From the NCBI RefSeq assembly GCF_029227915.1, contig NC_079886.1:17708501-17772500 (forward strand): a stretch of 64,000 nucleotides of DNA, given 5' to 3'. Of the stretch, positions 44,101-56,634 are shown one piece after another. This DNA is from Hydractinia symbiolongicarpus. Lineage: Eukaryota; Cnidaria; Hydrozoa; Anthoathecata; Hydractiniidae. The translations under genes and the position numbers were made by a program. The first letter of the stretch is position 1, and each line of letters begins with the position of its first letter. The notes beneath the pieces are model-generated. The model was given only the letters and a program-made list of their open reading frames with translations. It did not search any database and was not told where the DNA came from.

Positions 44101-47100
44101 CTGCTCCAGACATCAATACAATCAAAGGAAAGTAAGCAATTGATGTCTACAAAGTAAAATAAGAGGCGTCAGTTATGCAATCGAATCTGCACCTTAATAG
44201 CAACTTTTATATTCCTGGTTATATCAATGCAGACAAGGTGGCAAATTTTGAAGTTCGTCCCAACAAGTAGTAATATAGGATGTTTCTATAAAGTGTTCAC
44301 GGAACCCTAAGAGTAAGAATTTGTATCAGAAGCATTATTTCAAATTTCTAACAGGACCAATTACCTACGTTTGCTTGATAAATAGTATTGTAAACAAGTC
44401 GTTAGCCCTTGAAAACATTCACGGGTTCAACCGTTGTTTACATATCGATTCTCAGACTACTATGTTCTGCCGCTGTTTCGCTACTGTGGTAACATTATGC
44501 GCAGAGACAGTCAAAATACGGGTATTATTATATTAAAGAAAAAAATACCTTATCTAGATGTAGAGAATCTGTAAGATACATAGGAGAGAATGACTGGCTG
44601 ACGTTAATGGAAAGTCTCGCACATAAGTAGATAACTCCAGTCTAAAAAGGTCAAGGACATTTTTCAAAGTTTATAAAAAGCATTAACTAGCTAATACCCT
44701 GAACTGCTAGTTTTAAGGATGTATATGGTAGGTGACTGCAGATTTTTGTTTGAAAATGGACATTTTTGATCATGTATAGGCGATAAATACTAATATAACA
44801 TCTCATTGTTGGTTTGGGCAAGGAGGTTTTAACTTCCTTTGTTTGAGTAATCAAAAAAAGGTTTTAATTTTTATTATTGCTACGGGCAAGCCTTCTTTCT
44901 CCTTTCCCTAATTGCTATAGGCCTGAGTTCACTTGTCAGTGTTAAAAAACGGACTTAGGTTATTTGGTTAGATCCAAAACCTTACACCATACAAATTTTC
45001 GCTGATGTCAACACGACCCTTTTGTCCCGTTGTTTCGGACGTCATGGATTGTTGCGTTGACTGTTCCAGAATGCGGAGATTGCAGAAATGAAAAACGGAA
45101 AATGAAGAATATTAAATGTCGTCACCTTTTAACTACGTTATTAATTATTACTGATAAAAAATTTTGCCGACTAATAATCATATTTTTCAAAAGCAAATAT
45201 ATTTGAACGAGATTTTTTTACCGGTTAAAAATTTAACGCACTATTCTGTTTTAAGTTGATAGTTGAGTAGATTTAAGTAATTTCACACTGAAACCTGTTT
45301 TCTCGAATTATTGCAACGTAATTGCTCTTATTTGAGTGATAAGAAACTTGACCAAACATAAAAATAAAAAACGAAAAAAAAATCATTTAAAATTGTTGAA
45401 GAAAATCTTCGTCATTAGCAAGGCGAATGAATGACGAATGTTTTAAAAATACAATCATAAACTTTTACCGACTTAAATGTTGTCTAGTAAGTACATTTTT
45501 AACAGTTAAAGGTAACGTCCTGACCTTATAGAGCCTGCCATCGCGTAGCCACATGTTCCATGTTCTACCATGTTGTATTGTTTCTTTCGTTTGTTTATTC
45601 TGATTGACTATAAATTTAAAACAATATTTTTTTAATAAGTGGACAAAAACAATACTTCTGAATTGATTAGACAAAAACACTGAAATCGTAAATCTTAATG
45701 ATCGTTGAAAGGTATTTAAAAAACTGAAGAAGCTAAAGCGCATTTTGTAACAGTATTTATACTTTACTCAATCATGGTACTAACCAGTATAGTCATTACA
45801 CCTCGGTTCAGTGGTACCAACATGAAATATCAGTGAAAACGTGCTTCCGACGACCAAGATTACAACTGTTAAAGTCTAAAAAAAATATTGAGTCACATGC
45901 ATCAAACTAGTATGGATTTTTTAAACAAGAAACTGTAAAATCCACGGTAAGATTACCACAAATATTTTTTCCATTTTTTTCTTTTTCAAAGGAAAAAAAA
46001 ATATGCAGAACGAGGCATAATATGCTGTGTTTAAGAATAAGATTTCATTTGTATCCCGTCAAAATGACGTAAACAGAACCTCTTTTAATAAGATATCTTT
46101 AAAGCGGACACTTCTACAAGCCGTCTCTTTAATAATAGCCGTATTCTGTTTATAGGAGTTGCGGCACAGTTTTATTTCGGAAAATTCCCGCAAAACCCTG
46201 TTTTTAAAAATTTTATTTAGGTTGGACATAACTTAATTTCAGAATCAGGATAAAACTCGAAAAAATCGAAAACATGCTACGAAGGCTATTTTGATCTGAA
46301 AGTGATGGTGTCAGCTTGGTAGGTAACCTTTTTCTCATCTTCTGTCATGAAAACGTATTCCCTAAAGTAAAATTGCTGAATACGTTAGACAGGGTATCGT
46401 CCACTTTAGAGGCTCCATTGTGTTACTCCTACCAACAGATTTTGATTAAACCACAAAAATCAACTTACCATAAATTGTTTTGACACTGTTTGATCAATTT
46501 GACCCGTGCTTGTTTTTCCAAGTAGTAACCAAATCACCCCATATACAAATATACCAGAAAGAAACGTAAAACCAGACCTAAATTAATGCAGACCTCTCAC
46601 AAGAACAGTGATAAGATGTTTTAGTTTTTAGGAAACTTTTTTAATCATTATTCTTATTATCATTGTCGTTATTGTGCTATTTTTCGCGTGTAGTCACAAA
46701 TATTCGCGCATTCGTTCAAAATTATTTGTTAATCCGCTAAAATTATCCTATATTAAGAAAGGGGGAGATTTAAAGCGAAAATGAATACGCGTAAACATTA
46801 CAAAGAATAAGGTATGCTTCACATTTGTCATGTAATTTTTAGAGAGGTTTCATTAAGTTAAAGATAGCTTTAAACATAACCCTAAAATTACACGTTCTAA
46901 ACTGGGTGTTTATTTGAGGAGGAAGGGCGAAGGGGGGTGGAGTTTTTGCAAGAAAGGGTGCACATTAAGTAATAGGGAGAAAGTACAATGCTTTGCGCTG
47001 TAAGACAATATTTGATATCTCCCAAAACGAAAATGTGGTAAACTTACCTAATGGAATTAAGTTCCACTCGTTGTCCTTCTTTACTGGTAATTTCTGGAAT

Positions 47101-47580
47101 CAATGCAAGATGCGATATCTGTGTTGCAGCCCATCCAAATTGAAAAATAATGGCGAAAAAGGAATAATAACAAAGCTTGAAGACTTCTGACATTTCATTA
47201 CATGCATAACATAAATTAAAAACGAATGGAAAACTTAATAACACGCAACATGTTCCAATTCCATGCCAGAACTTTCGCTTGCCATACCAGCTAATTTTTG
47301 TTTGATCTGAACTGTAGCCAATGACTAAAGTAAACAAAGCGTCCGCCAATTGACCAACCAATAAAATAAGACCAGCGTTAGATTCAGATAGTCCAGCTAC
47401 CTTAGTCATGTATATTAAAACATAACTGAACCAGCAGTTTGCACATAGGTCATTCAATATGTGACCAACTCCGTAACTGAACTTTTGCGTTGCCTGCGAC
47501 GAAATGTTCAAATGATGTTTTAAGCTTAAAATCACTGGGATCTTCATTTTCAATTTCAATCCTAAAAAAGGAAATTTCAT
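41189..47580 (-). CDS. MFSD12: MFSD12-like major facilitator transporter (nine exons, complete)
   Basis: Exons in transcript order: 47580-47048, 46577-46469, 45875-45785, 45607-45525, 44641-44549, 44146-44054, 43038-42865, 42462-42359, 41318-41189. Phases join without stops to 469 residues, close to the vertebrate protein. Signatures: SYGVGHILNDLCANCWFSYV, the MFS loop GYSSDQTKISWYGKRK, GWAATQISHLALIPE, WNMWLRDGRLYKTGVIY, ILVTSLAKTAELI, SGFVYSAMSFTDK and a final helix ending in LFPSEFQWINSGQ. The family has 12 membrane helices and in vertebrates imports cysteine into lysosomes and melanosomes. A second ATG at 47547, 14 nt after a TTTTTTAG acceptor, could be the true start (458 residues). Several introns carry Helitron pieces and simple repeats. 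Confidence 0.94.
41477..41497 (+). other. G-quadruplex motif in MFSD12 intron 8
   Basis: GGGGGAGGGGGGTGGGTGGG on the plus strand (the template strand for the gene): four G-runs of at least three with single-base loops. Confidence 0.75.
41949..41964. repeat. Poly-C run (16 C)
   Basis: Homopolymer within MFSD12 intron 8; appears as G16 in the sense strand. Confidence 0.9.
42484..42845. repeat. (CAA)n-rich low-complexity tract in MFSD12 intron 7
   Basis: About 360 bp of imperfect CAA/AACAAC repeats, giving a (UUG)n tract in the pre-mRNA. It produces spurious Cys/Val/Leu-rich ORFs on the minus strand. Confidence 0.92.
44395..44539 (-). mobile_element. Diverged Helitron beside the MFSD12 exon 5 donor
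   Basis: The minus strand begins TCTTTAATATAATAATACCC and ends GGGCTAACGACTTG (terminal CTAG changed to CTTG). Internal TTACCACAGTAGCGA and CTCTGCGCA match other copies. Its 5' end lies only about 8 nt inside the intron after exon 5. Confidence 0.65.
46124..46365 (+). mobile_element. Helitron-family copy in MFSD12 intron 2
   Basis: TCTCTTTAATAATAGCCGTA at the 5' end. The body (GGTTGGACATAACTTAATTT, AACATGCTACGAAGGC) matches the 5' part of the large unit at 27.3-27.5 kb. The 3' end is not identified. Confidence 0.65.
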
Positions 47581-48883
47581 TTTGACGTAATATAGTATCT
47601 ATGCAAATTGTAATTTAGAATAACGATAGGAAATAACCAAAGCAGCACAAGCCTGCTTATTTTATCGAAACATGTTCGAGATTTTTAAAAGCATTACGCT
47701 AAGGCTAAAAATATCCAAATTGCGTATTTATTCTTCGTCCTGTCACCGTAACCTTTTGGAGTTTTTGTTAATGTAACCAAAGTAGGTCGTAAATGTAATG
47801 AGTACTAATTATTCCGTTGGAATACCTTGTTTCCACTATAAATGAAAATTTTAAATGGCATATATACCTTTGTTTTGGAGGTATTGTTCCTTCACCTTTC
47901 TAGGTTTTTTCGCTTCTTGCATATCCTTTCCCAACCATTCTAAGCAAACTCCATCAACTTCTGTCCACAATATTCTTAAATATATGGTTCATATACAGTC
48001 TATCAACTAAACGAATATTTTTTCATACCGAAAGTTATATTGCACGCAGAAAAACGCACTGATGTTATATCACTTTCAGCATATTCCAAAATGCTAAAAA
48101 AATTCGGACAATGGAATTAAACATGCCTTGTCAGAAATATGAAGACCGCTCGTTCAACAAATTAGTGCTTTTCTCAAAAGGCTGCAATGTCTGGAACAAC
48201 CAATGGAAACGTAACTACAACATCAACCGTACTTGAAAAAATTTATAGATAGTTTTTTTCACTGAATATGATAATGGAAGCACTATAAAAGAACTTGCTT
48301 TTTGAGTGCACTTTGTATATAGGGATATTTTTACGAAAAGATAATTAATGAGCTGTAGAAGAAAAACAATGGGCATGCGCACGCACGCAAGCACGCACAG
48401 GGGCAATGTAATTTTACACAGTAGACACCGTTGTCAAGAAAATCCAGTAAACAAAGAAACTTACACTGAACTTACAGAATTTCGTAAACATTAAAAACTT
48501 GATACACATTTTACGACGATAAGATATGGACATTTTGTTAACAGATGTATTACCATCTTGATTCGTTGTAGCGATGGAATTTTAACAGGAAAAAGGCTTA
48601 GCTAGCGATTTATTTACTTTCTATCAAAAAATATTCGAGGGCATAGCGGTAAACAGGTTTAGTTGTTTCAAAAAGATCAACTCGTGAACGCATGATTTGT
48701 GTATACGCACTGTGTGTAATTTACTACGAGCATGGCATTGTCGTTAATGCCTAGTGACATATGGACACGCCTAAGGATTTGCTGAAACTCACTTGTGATA
48801 GTTTGTTTATCCTCCAGTTTTAAATCAGAAAGCCAAAATCCACTCCATACTCATGTGCTATGTTTGCAACTTTTTCTTCTAGT
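47581..48883. other. MFSD12 upstream region, nothing else recognised
   Basis: Contains the presumed promoter and 5' UTR. No TATA box can be assigned with confidence. Confidence 0.4.
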
Positions 48884-48987
48884 CAACCTCGTCCCCAGGG
48901 TCTTGTGGCCCCTGAGTCGTTATTACGGAGTGGCCATGAAGTTCACTGCTATGAAATTCATTAAAAAAGGCCCCTGGAACGAGGTTG
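48884..48987. mobile_element. Short MITE with AACCTCGTYCC ends
   Basis: CAACCTCGTCCCCAGGG at the left and, inverted, CAACCTCGTTCCAGGGG at the right of a 104-bp segment. Elements with this terminal sequence are, to my recollection, widespread in cnidarian genomes. Confidence 0.75.
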
Positions 48988-51183
48988 TTTTCTAGAGTCA
49001 CGGCTGAATGCTACGCTGATTACGCTGTAAATTGCGCGTACGTAGATTTTTCCAGGAGCTGTTCTAACAACCCAAGACATTTCGCTTGTGTGGTGAAAAT
49101 GACAACTCTAGGCAAGAGATACAGAGAGCCACGATAGAGCTATGGAGCTAATATTAATCACATTTCTGTTTGTTGTTGTAGAACGTGTGTGTCCGTCTTT
49201 CGGCTACAAAAGAACTAGTGCCAAGTGTTGGATTACAAAAAAACTTCTTCACGAGATATTAGGTCTTGTAGGGTTTTTGATATTAGAATGTCATCCTTCA
49301 TATCAATTAGGAGGATGGCATCGAAGATATAATGTAGTAATGATAAATGTATTTTACATAAAATAACCAACCTGGAATCCGTAACACAAGACAACCTCAC
49401 TTTCAAGGTGTGCCCTGATGCAATCCCTAACAAAATATTTTAACAATGACATTTTTTCGACCATTTTACAAAGTTGGGAAAAAGCATTACCCCGGCTGCG
49501 CAAGTACTACTTCTTCGGATGCGTGGGATAGGTAAACAGCGTTTGAATTTAGTCAAACCTTTTCAAAAACGTCTGCTTTTCAGGTCCCGAAATTTAAGTA
49601 AAATGGCCACGTTGGTACAATTAGCACATTTTAGGAGTTGGGGATATAACCGGATATAAGCTAAGATCCCAGTTTTAAGTCTGCTGTTAACATTGACAAG
49701 TAAACCTTTAACATGTTTTTATTATTATTAATATTATTATATATATTTAGCCAGTATAAAAGTATGCATATATATAAATTACAATGCTAGTTGGCATATA
49801 ATAACGGCAGGAGCAAGTAGCAGACACAAGGTGCCTACGTGTACCTAATTTAGAAATGACCTGAATAATTATTGTCGGGGCGAACTTCGAAATTTGTTAC
49901 TTTGTCTCGATATATTGTGTGGATAAATCTCAAAAAGAACTGTCTTTTCAACCTCCGATCCAGAGTACCCGTTGTCTCTTTTTGTATATCTAACGGCGAG
50001 ACATGTTAACATAGTTAATAGATGATGCCAATAAGCGCAGCGGGGGTGGTAAGAGACAAAAAATTCTGGGGACAAGGTTGCTTTCTTTCGCGAGAATATT
50101 TTGTCATCGCAAAGAGACCAGTTTATACGAAACCGAATGTATCCGATATGCTAAACGGAATCACTGCAAGGTCGTGTGAATAAAGAAAAGACACGAACAA
50201 AGTTTTTATATATGTTTGACTATTTTAAGTCAAAAATTTCTATCTTTCCTGTGTGCATATTTATATTTTGAAATAGTTTTTCTTTGTGCCAGTGACCATG
50301 TTGTGAAACTTTCCCGGGGAAAATCGGATTTACAAAAGAAGTGTGTTTTCATCCAATCAAAATCACGGAACCTTTCGGCCTCGAAAATTTAAATTTTTTA
50401 CCTATGTAGTCAACATGGCGGATTGTTTATAACGGACAGATAATAAGATCTGCTTAATAATAGCCTTTCCCTCTTTTAGCAGTTCTTTCAGGTTCGGTTG
50501 GGTCATGAAAAGAATTGTGAAATTAGAACGTAAGCGTTTATTGGAATTTTATATTAACTTTTATGTTGTTATTTCAAGCATCAAAGTAGTATTTATGTTA
50601 GTCATGGTTGGATAGAGCATTGACACTTTTTTTACCTATCTTGACATTACTCTAGATTTTGACATATAGCTAGCTAGTTAGCTATAATCTGATTCTAAAT
50701 AGATAGCCCTCTTACAGAAAACAAAAATGCTTAATTATTATAAATATAGCTGAATATGCAAAAGCTGCAACATAGACAAGTGAAGTGAGACAGAATGTAC
50801 TTTGCAGTATTCGTGATTTGGTTTGATTTCATAACAATTTATATGGGGGTGAAAGGTTTCCTTATTTTAGGTGAAGAGAGTGCAGAGCTAGATTCATTTT
50901 CGGTTCTTAGAACAATGTTACAAGGTTTGAGCAACAATAATTTTTTGAAGCAAAATCTAGATAGCTAAGCATCATTTTCCGGACAGTATTTTATTGTGAC
51001 TACCTTTCGTTAGCTAATTATTTTTACATTTTTAGCATTCTTTCCCCTACAAACTAGGTTTGTTTTTACCCAGCGAAATTTAAAAAATAGCGGATGTAGC
51101 ACAAACACGATTGGCCAATAGCTAATTGTCCATCATCACGACGGCAACAAAGCTGAACCGAATCACTGAATTTCAAATTTCTT
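48988..51183. other. Noncoding stretch, nothing recognised
   Basis: Short ORFs (49142-49366, 49233-49433 on the other strand) lack domains or splice context. Confidence 0.45.
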
Positions 51184-51616
51184 TGGTTTGCAATCAAATT
51201 TTGCGAGTAAGCTTGTATAAGCCCTATATTTTCACTCACAAAATTTGATTGCAAACCGACATGCAGATCCCAAGTTATGAGTTTGTCAGCAAAAAATTAA
51301 GAGGGCTGGGACGAGCAAGTGTGTGTCATTTTAGCAAAAAAATTTATGTTTATCAATTAGCCTTTATAATATCTATGCATTGATAAAGTTTGAATGCACA
51401 CCCCTTAACAGCTCTAAATTTACTGATAAAAGAAAATGTCCAAATTTGCTATTACTGAATTATGACATCATAATTCATGCAGCATAATTAAATCTGAAAT
51501 TCTTTAAATGTGAATATCTTGAGAACAAAAAGAGCTTTTTAAAAAATTTAAAAAGACTTTTTAAGCTCTATAATATAAGCCCAACATCATTTTATACCTT
51601 GGGTTCCCTTTAACGT
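51184..51616 (+). mobile_element. MITE, left end missing (copy 1)
   Basis: From about 51210 to 51616 it matches the full copy at 52931-53404 (e.g. CAGATCCCAAGTTATGRGTT, GCAGCATAATTAAATCTGAA) and ends with the shared terminus ACATCATTTTATACCTTGGG. At its left, GGTTTGCAATCAAATTTTGC (51184) pairs with its inverse at 51238-51257. Confidence 0.78.
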
Positions 51617-51956
51617 ATCATAACATCTGGTAACCAATTTCTCATAAGTGTCTGTTGATTAGAGGAAGATATGACTGTTTTCTCACTTTATTTGTTTAAA
51701 GCTATTACAAATATATATATAAAATCCAAGTGATTCTCTTGCTTCACTTCACTGATTTTCCGTAAGAAAGTTTGTTGTAGCCATTTCCTTTGACAGACTT
51801 CAATGTATATGTACAGTATCTTTGAAGTGAAAGAATTTACCTCCTTTCTCTTTTGCGTCAGATTGGCAATAAGCATACACTTATCGAGTTGTGGCTCATT
51901 TCTACTAACAGAAATATTAAATTTATCGTTTAATTTGAGTAGAAATATCGAAAATA

Positions 51957-52545
51957 TCTCTATAATAATACGCTAATTCCGTGTGTCTGTCTGTCACTTT
52001 TGCAAAGTGGATTACATTCTTCAAAATTTTCTTTAACAAATTCTATAAAACATCGCCTATAAAATTGTTCTGTAATTTACCAAACTTTACCGATGAAATA
52101 GTATTGACGCCAAAGGAAAGTTAATTAAGATTAGTGAAGCCATTACAATGCACTTAAAACTTTGAGGCCAAATAACTTGGAAACGAGGTGGTGACGTCAA
52201 TGTTTTTTCACCGCGTGGGTAACTAGGGACAACCTGGGACCAATTTGGGTAAGTTTTTCAAACCTGGGTCCCCGAATCCGTTTCGGAATGGACGGTTTGA
52301 TGACGTCATCAAAAAACCTTTAAACCTTGATATCTCTGCAACCGTTTGTCAAAGATACATGATCATATACATTTTCTTGATCAGCATTTCAAGATCTATA
52401 TGGTGAAGGCAACAGGTATACATATTTCTGAAATTTTTTTTTTGAGTTTTCACAGGTCTCTGCTGATGTCTGCAAAATTTAAATGATGGTTGTTTTTCTC
52501 TGTTATCCTGCCTAAGTGGATTTTTCCACAGGCCTTATCGACTAG
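51957..52545 (+). mobile_element. Non-autonomous Helitron, both ends present
   Basis: A|TCTCTATAATAATACGC at 51957 and GGCCTTATCGACTAG|T at 52545. A GTGGA-TTTT-TCCAC hairpin lies about 12-15 nt before the end. Length 589 bp with no coding capacity. Host A and T flank it as expected for Helitron insertion. Confidence 0.8.
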
Positions 52546-52930
52546 TAATCAAAATAATCCTGTAAAAAAGGTATTCTGCAACGCTTGTCCCATTACTTTC
52601 CATATTTATTTTTTTATTTATTTTTTTAATATGAAAGCTTGTTTCCATGTGACGGCTATTTCAACATAGCTTTGTAAATGCTTTGTGTATACTTTGATAT
52701 TGCTGCACCTTCAAAATTATCTCTTTTTCTATTAACTATGATATAACAATATGCTTATTTTTTCCTGGAAAAAATCATTTTGTCTTTTTTTAAAGGCAAA
52801 TATCCCACCTTTGTTTAAGAATATATGTAGTGAGTTTTTTCATTCAAAATTATTTTACGAATATACCTGTTAATTTAGTTTTCTGAAGGTTTCACAAGTT
52901 ATTTTTTAAAAGTCTCAGCTGAAAAATCTG

Positions 52931-53404
52931 TAAAAGGGAACCCCAGGCATAAAATGATGTTGGACTTCTATAAAATTTTCTGTGCAAGCTTGTATATGCC
53001 CTATATGTTTACTGACAAAATGTGTTTGCAAACCAACACGCAGATCCCAAGTTATGGGTTCGTCAGCAAAAAATTAAGAGGCCTGGGTCTAGCTAACAAG
53101 TGTCATTTTAGCAAAACAAATATGTTAATCAATTCACCCTTGTAATATCTATGCATTCATAAAATTTAAATACACATCCCTTAACAGGTCCAGAATTACT
53201 GATAACAGAAAATGTCAAAATTTGCTATTGCTGAAATGTGACATCATAATTTATGCAGCATAATTAAATCTGAAATTCTTTCAATGTGAATATCTTGAGA
53301 ACAAAGAGAGATTTTAAAAAAAAATTAAAAAGACTTGTTAACCAACTATTAAGCTCTATAATATAAGCCCACAACATCATTTTATACCTTGGATTCCCTT
53401 TACG
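52931..53404 (+). mobile_element. MITE with ~35-bp inverted ends (copy 2, complete)
   Basis: Left GTAAAAGGGAACCCCAGGCA, then TAAAATGATGTTG. The right end, inverted, reads GTAAAGGGAATCCAAGGTAT then AAAATGATGTTG. No ORF of note. The flanking duplication cannot be fixed by eye. Confidence 0.78.
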
Positions 53405-54224
53405 ATGAAAAAATTTATTCAATATTGTACCAAAATATTATGATTCGTGGACAATATTAAGACTTTTTCTAACTTGAACCCTTACAGGTTGACATTTCAT
53501 AATAATTGTTAGAATTAACTTTGCATAACTTCCTTCAAATCTACGTAACTGAAGTATCCATACTTCTTAATAACAGAGAGTAAAAGTTTATTATCACTTG
53601 TTTTTTGTTGCTAGAAAGCAATTTGAATATTCACCCAAAGATGAAATCTCATCAGTCCAAAGATACCATTTACCCCCAGTATTGTAATAACTTCTCATAC
53701 CTTGCATTGTAAACAAACTAGTAGCTGTTACAATGCTATAAGAAAATCACCAGAACAATTAAGATAAAGTGATAATTTGATATCTAGTAAAACCTTTAAG
53801 CAGTTAAAATTGAAATGTAGTAAAAAAGGCCTTTGTTATTATAATTAGTACACACAGTTAAATTTAATGAGCAGATACACTTTAGTTTACACATTTCTTT
53901 GTGTTAATTATCAACCATGGGTTTGCTTTGTGATTTAACTATTGTCTCTTCAATTCATTTTTTCACAACACTCTAATTTTACTTCATTCATATCAAATTT
54001 TGTATGGGTTTAACATAGTTATGCTTGTGTTTTGATGTGGCAATATTATAAATATGTTTGCTAGAACTTTATATAAATATGTGTAAAAATGTGCCTTTAT
54101 TTATCTTAATTTTACCAGTGAGGGTAGAAAAAGTTGTTGTCCAGGACTGTGTACTAGGATTATATACGTCCTATTATGTTTTCTCTCCATTATATTTATG
54201 TTTACGTTTAGGTAAAAAATCGAA
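53405..54224. other. Upstream region of the 54-62 kb gene
   Basis: No other gene seen. At its end TTTACGTTTAG precedes GTAAAAAATCGAA and the candidate ATG at 54225. Confidence 0.4.
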
Positions 54225-56599
54225 ATGCCTGCACTTTATAACGACATGGTAAGATCTTTGTGTTTTCTTTGATACATGTTAACACTGTTTTTACATATAC
54301 TATCTGTTTGTATTTAAAATTTATAAATATGTCAAGTTTTATCACTTGAGCATAATTTTTTTGGTCCTTGGGTACTTTGTGCCACACTGGACCAAAAAAG
54401 TCTGGTGGTAATAGAGTTAAACTGGAAATATATACAGACATATTACATCTGGGGCTTAATTTGGCTGGATTTTGTTGCAATATGTTATTTTTGTATCATT
54501 TGGATTGTAGAACAAAGAAAACATTGTCAAAGGACTTCGAAAAGCAAAACCTGCACCCGACTTCTCGAAAATTCACAAACAATGGAATAATAAACTACAA
54601 AAGGTATGAATTTGAAGAGTTAGAATTTTTTATCCTCATAACATAAGATGTGTAATTGTCACGAAATAACAAAATTATAATTTTTATTGCTAATATTAAT
54701 TCTGAAAATTTCTGTATATATACTAAAGTTTTTTGATAAACAGGAAAGCTTTTATTAAAAAATAGTGAGTAAAATAAAGAGTTGATACATTGTGATATTG
54801 AATTTTAAATAGAATTTTAAATAGAAAGACCTATAAAAACCATATGCACCACACATGTGGCATGTGGCCTTGTGGTTATGGCGTTCGCTTCGTAATCACA
54901 AGGTCCATGGTGTGGTCCACAGCGCGTGAATGTTTAGCCAGTGTCTTTACTACAGCTACGGGTCAACCCATGCCATGTAAGGGAAATTTGGTAGGCTGCC
55001 GGTGTACACCTAATGTATACATTCAGAACACAGGACCCACAATGATAACAGTGTTTCCTACACTGAAGTGGCTATACCCTGTATAAATATTCGGAAAAAT
55101 AATAATAACTCGCATACTTGAAAGTTCTGGTCTTTACTTTTTCTTACTTTTTTTAGGGAAAAGCCATTTCGAAGAAACCTCTTACTGATGTAAGTTTATT
55201 ATCTACACAATGTCGTGTAAAAGTTGAAATATTCTCCAGAATGATATCTCACACAAAAAAAAATTCTGAAGAATGCCATTAGTGATTTCTTTTTGCTACA
55301 ATTATAATATTTGTATTGCGAATCCACAAAAATAAATCCCACTGCTAAAATTTATTTCTTTAGATATCTGTTTAAATGTTACGTTTATTTTTAGGCAAAC
55401 CCATTTCAATTTTCTCATCCTAATATTCCAAAAAGTGGAAAAGATGATTTTTTTATTGACGCTGATGCCAAAAAAAGCATTTTAAACTGTGAAGGAATAT
55501 CAAAGGTATAGATAGTGAATAATTTTAATTCAATAGTGCATTGATGATAAGCCTATGTTTCTATATAGTTCTCATTTTTTCTTCTCGAAATTTTCCAACC
55601 ATTTTTTTCTTTTAGGATAATCCAAAACATCGGGTAACTATAGCAGACACGCGCAGGTAAATACGTCAAGTTTACTTCTACTGGTAGCCCAGTGGTAGAG
55701 CGTTTGCTTCCAGTGCAGAACATCTCGGGTTCAAACCTCGGCAGAGTCATGCCAGAGACTATAAAAGTGTAAATCTTTTCTTTCTGCTTAGTGTTCATGA
55801 GAATAGGATTGATATCTTAGGCGGTTCTCTAGATGAGCGATTGCTGTGCATGCACGACTATCGTAGTTCAAATGGGAGCTTTAAATGCACTAGGACCCCC
55901 CCCCCCCCCTCCCCCTCGCAGGCTTCTCGTTGATAGCAGTATTAATAGGAATTGCAGAGGCCATTCTGAGTAAACAAATTTGAATAACAATAATCAATAC
56001 TTCTTTTAGAAATTCATTGAAGACGCAGATTCCTAGAGCATCGTTTTTAACAAAAGAAAGATCATCTTTGTATTCGAAACCTCTGAACAAGTCAGTTTTA
56101 TCAAAGCCAAGCATCCAGCCATCGCCACTCGCAAGGAAAGTTAATGTTCCCAAACCAACTTCAATAGCTAAATCTCCAGCAAGGGTAAAGCAACAATCTC
56201 AAGGTATACATTTAAATTTTACACATACACATTCAAGTTTTAAAAACACTCATGAAAAATATCACGAGTGCTTTTAAAACTTACTGTGCCCTCTTTCCAA
56301 TTTTAAATAAGACGATCCATATTTCAAAATTCGTTCATCGTCATTATATAGCTTCGTACAAAAACGGGTCACGGTAGATATTTTCCAAAAAAAAATACTT
56401 TCTCACCTATCTCGTTATTGTTCGAGAAAGTATTGCATCATGTTTTTTTTTTATATTTTTGCATATAATAGTTTTCCTCGTAATAAACACGGATTTTAAA
56501 TTATGTTACACGCATACAATAAACAAAACGAAATTTGGTTAATTTCAGGGACACCTTCCGTTTATCTTCATTCGGTGTTGCATTGCGAGTCAATGGAAT

Positions 56600-56634
<35 letters not shown>

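Noticed and set aside
55679-55755. tRNA gene
   Set aside because: Good box A and B but poor acceptor stem pairing; treated as SINE-derived.
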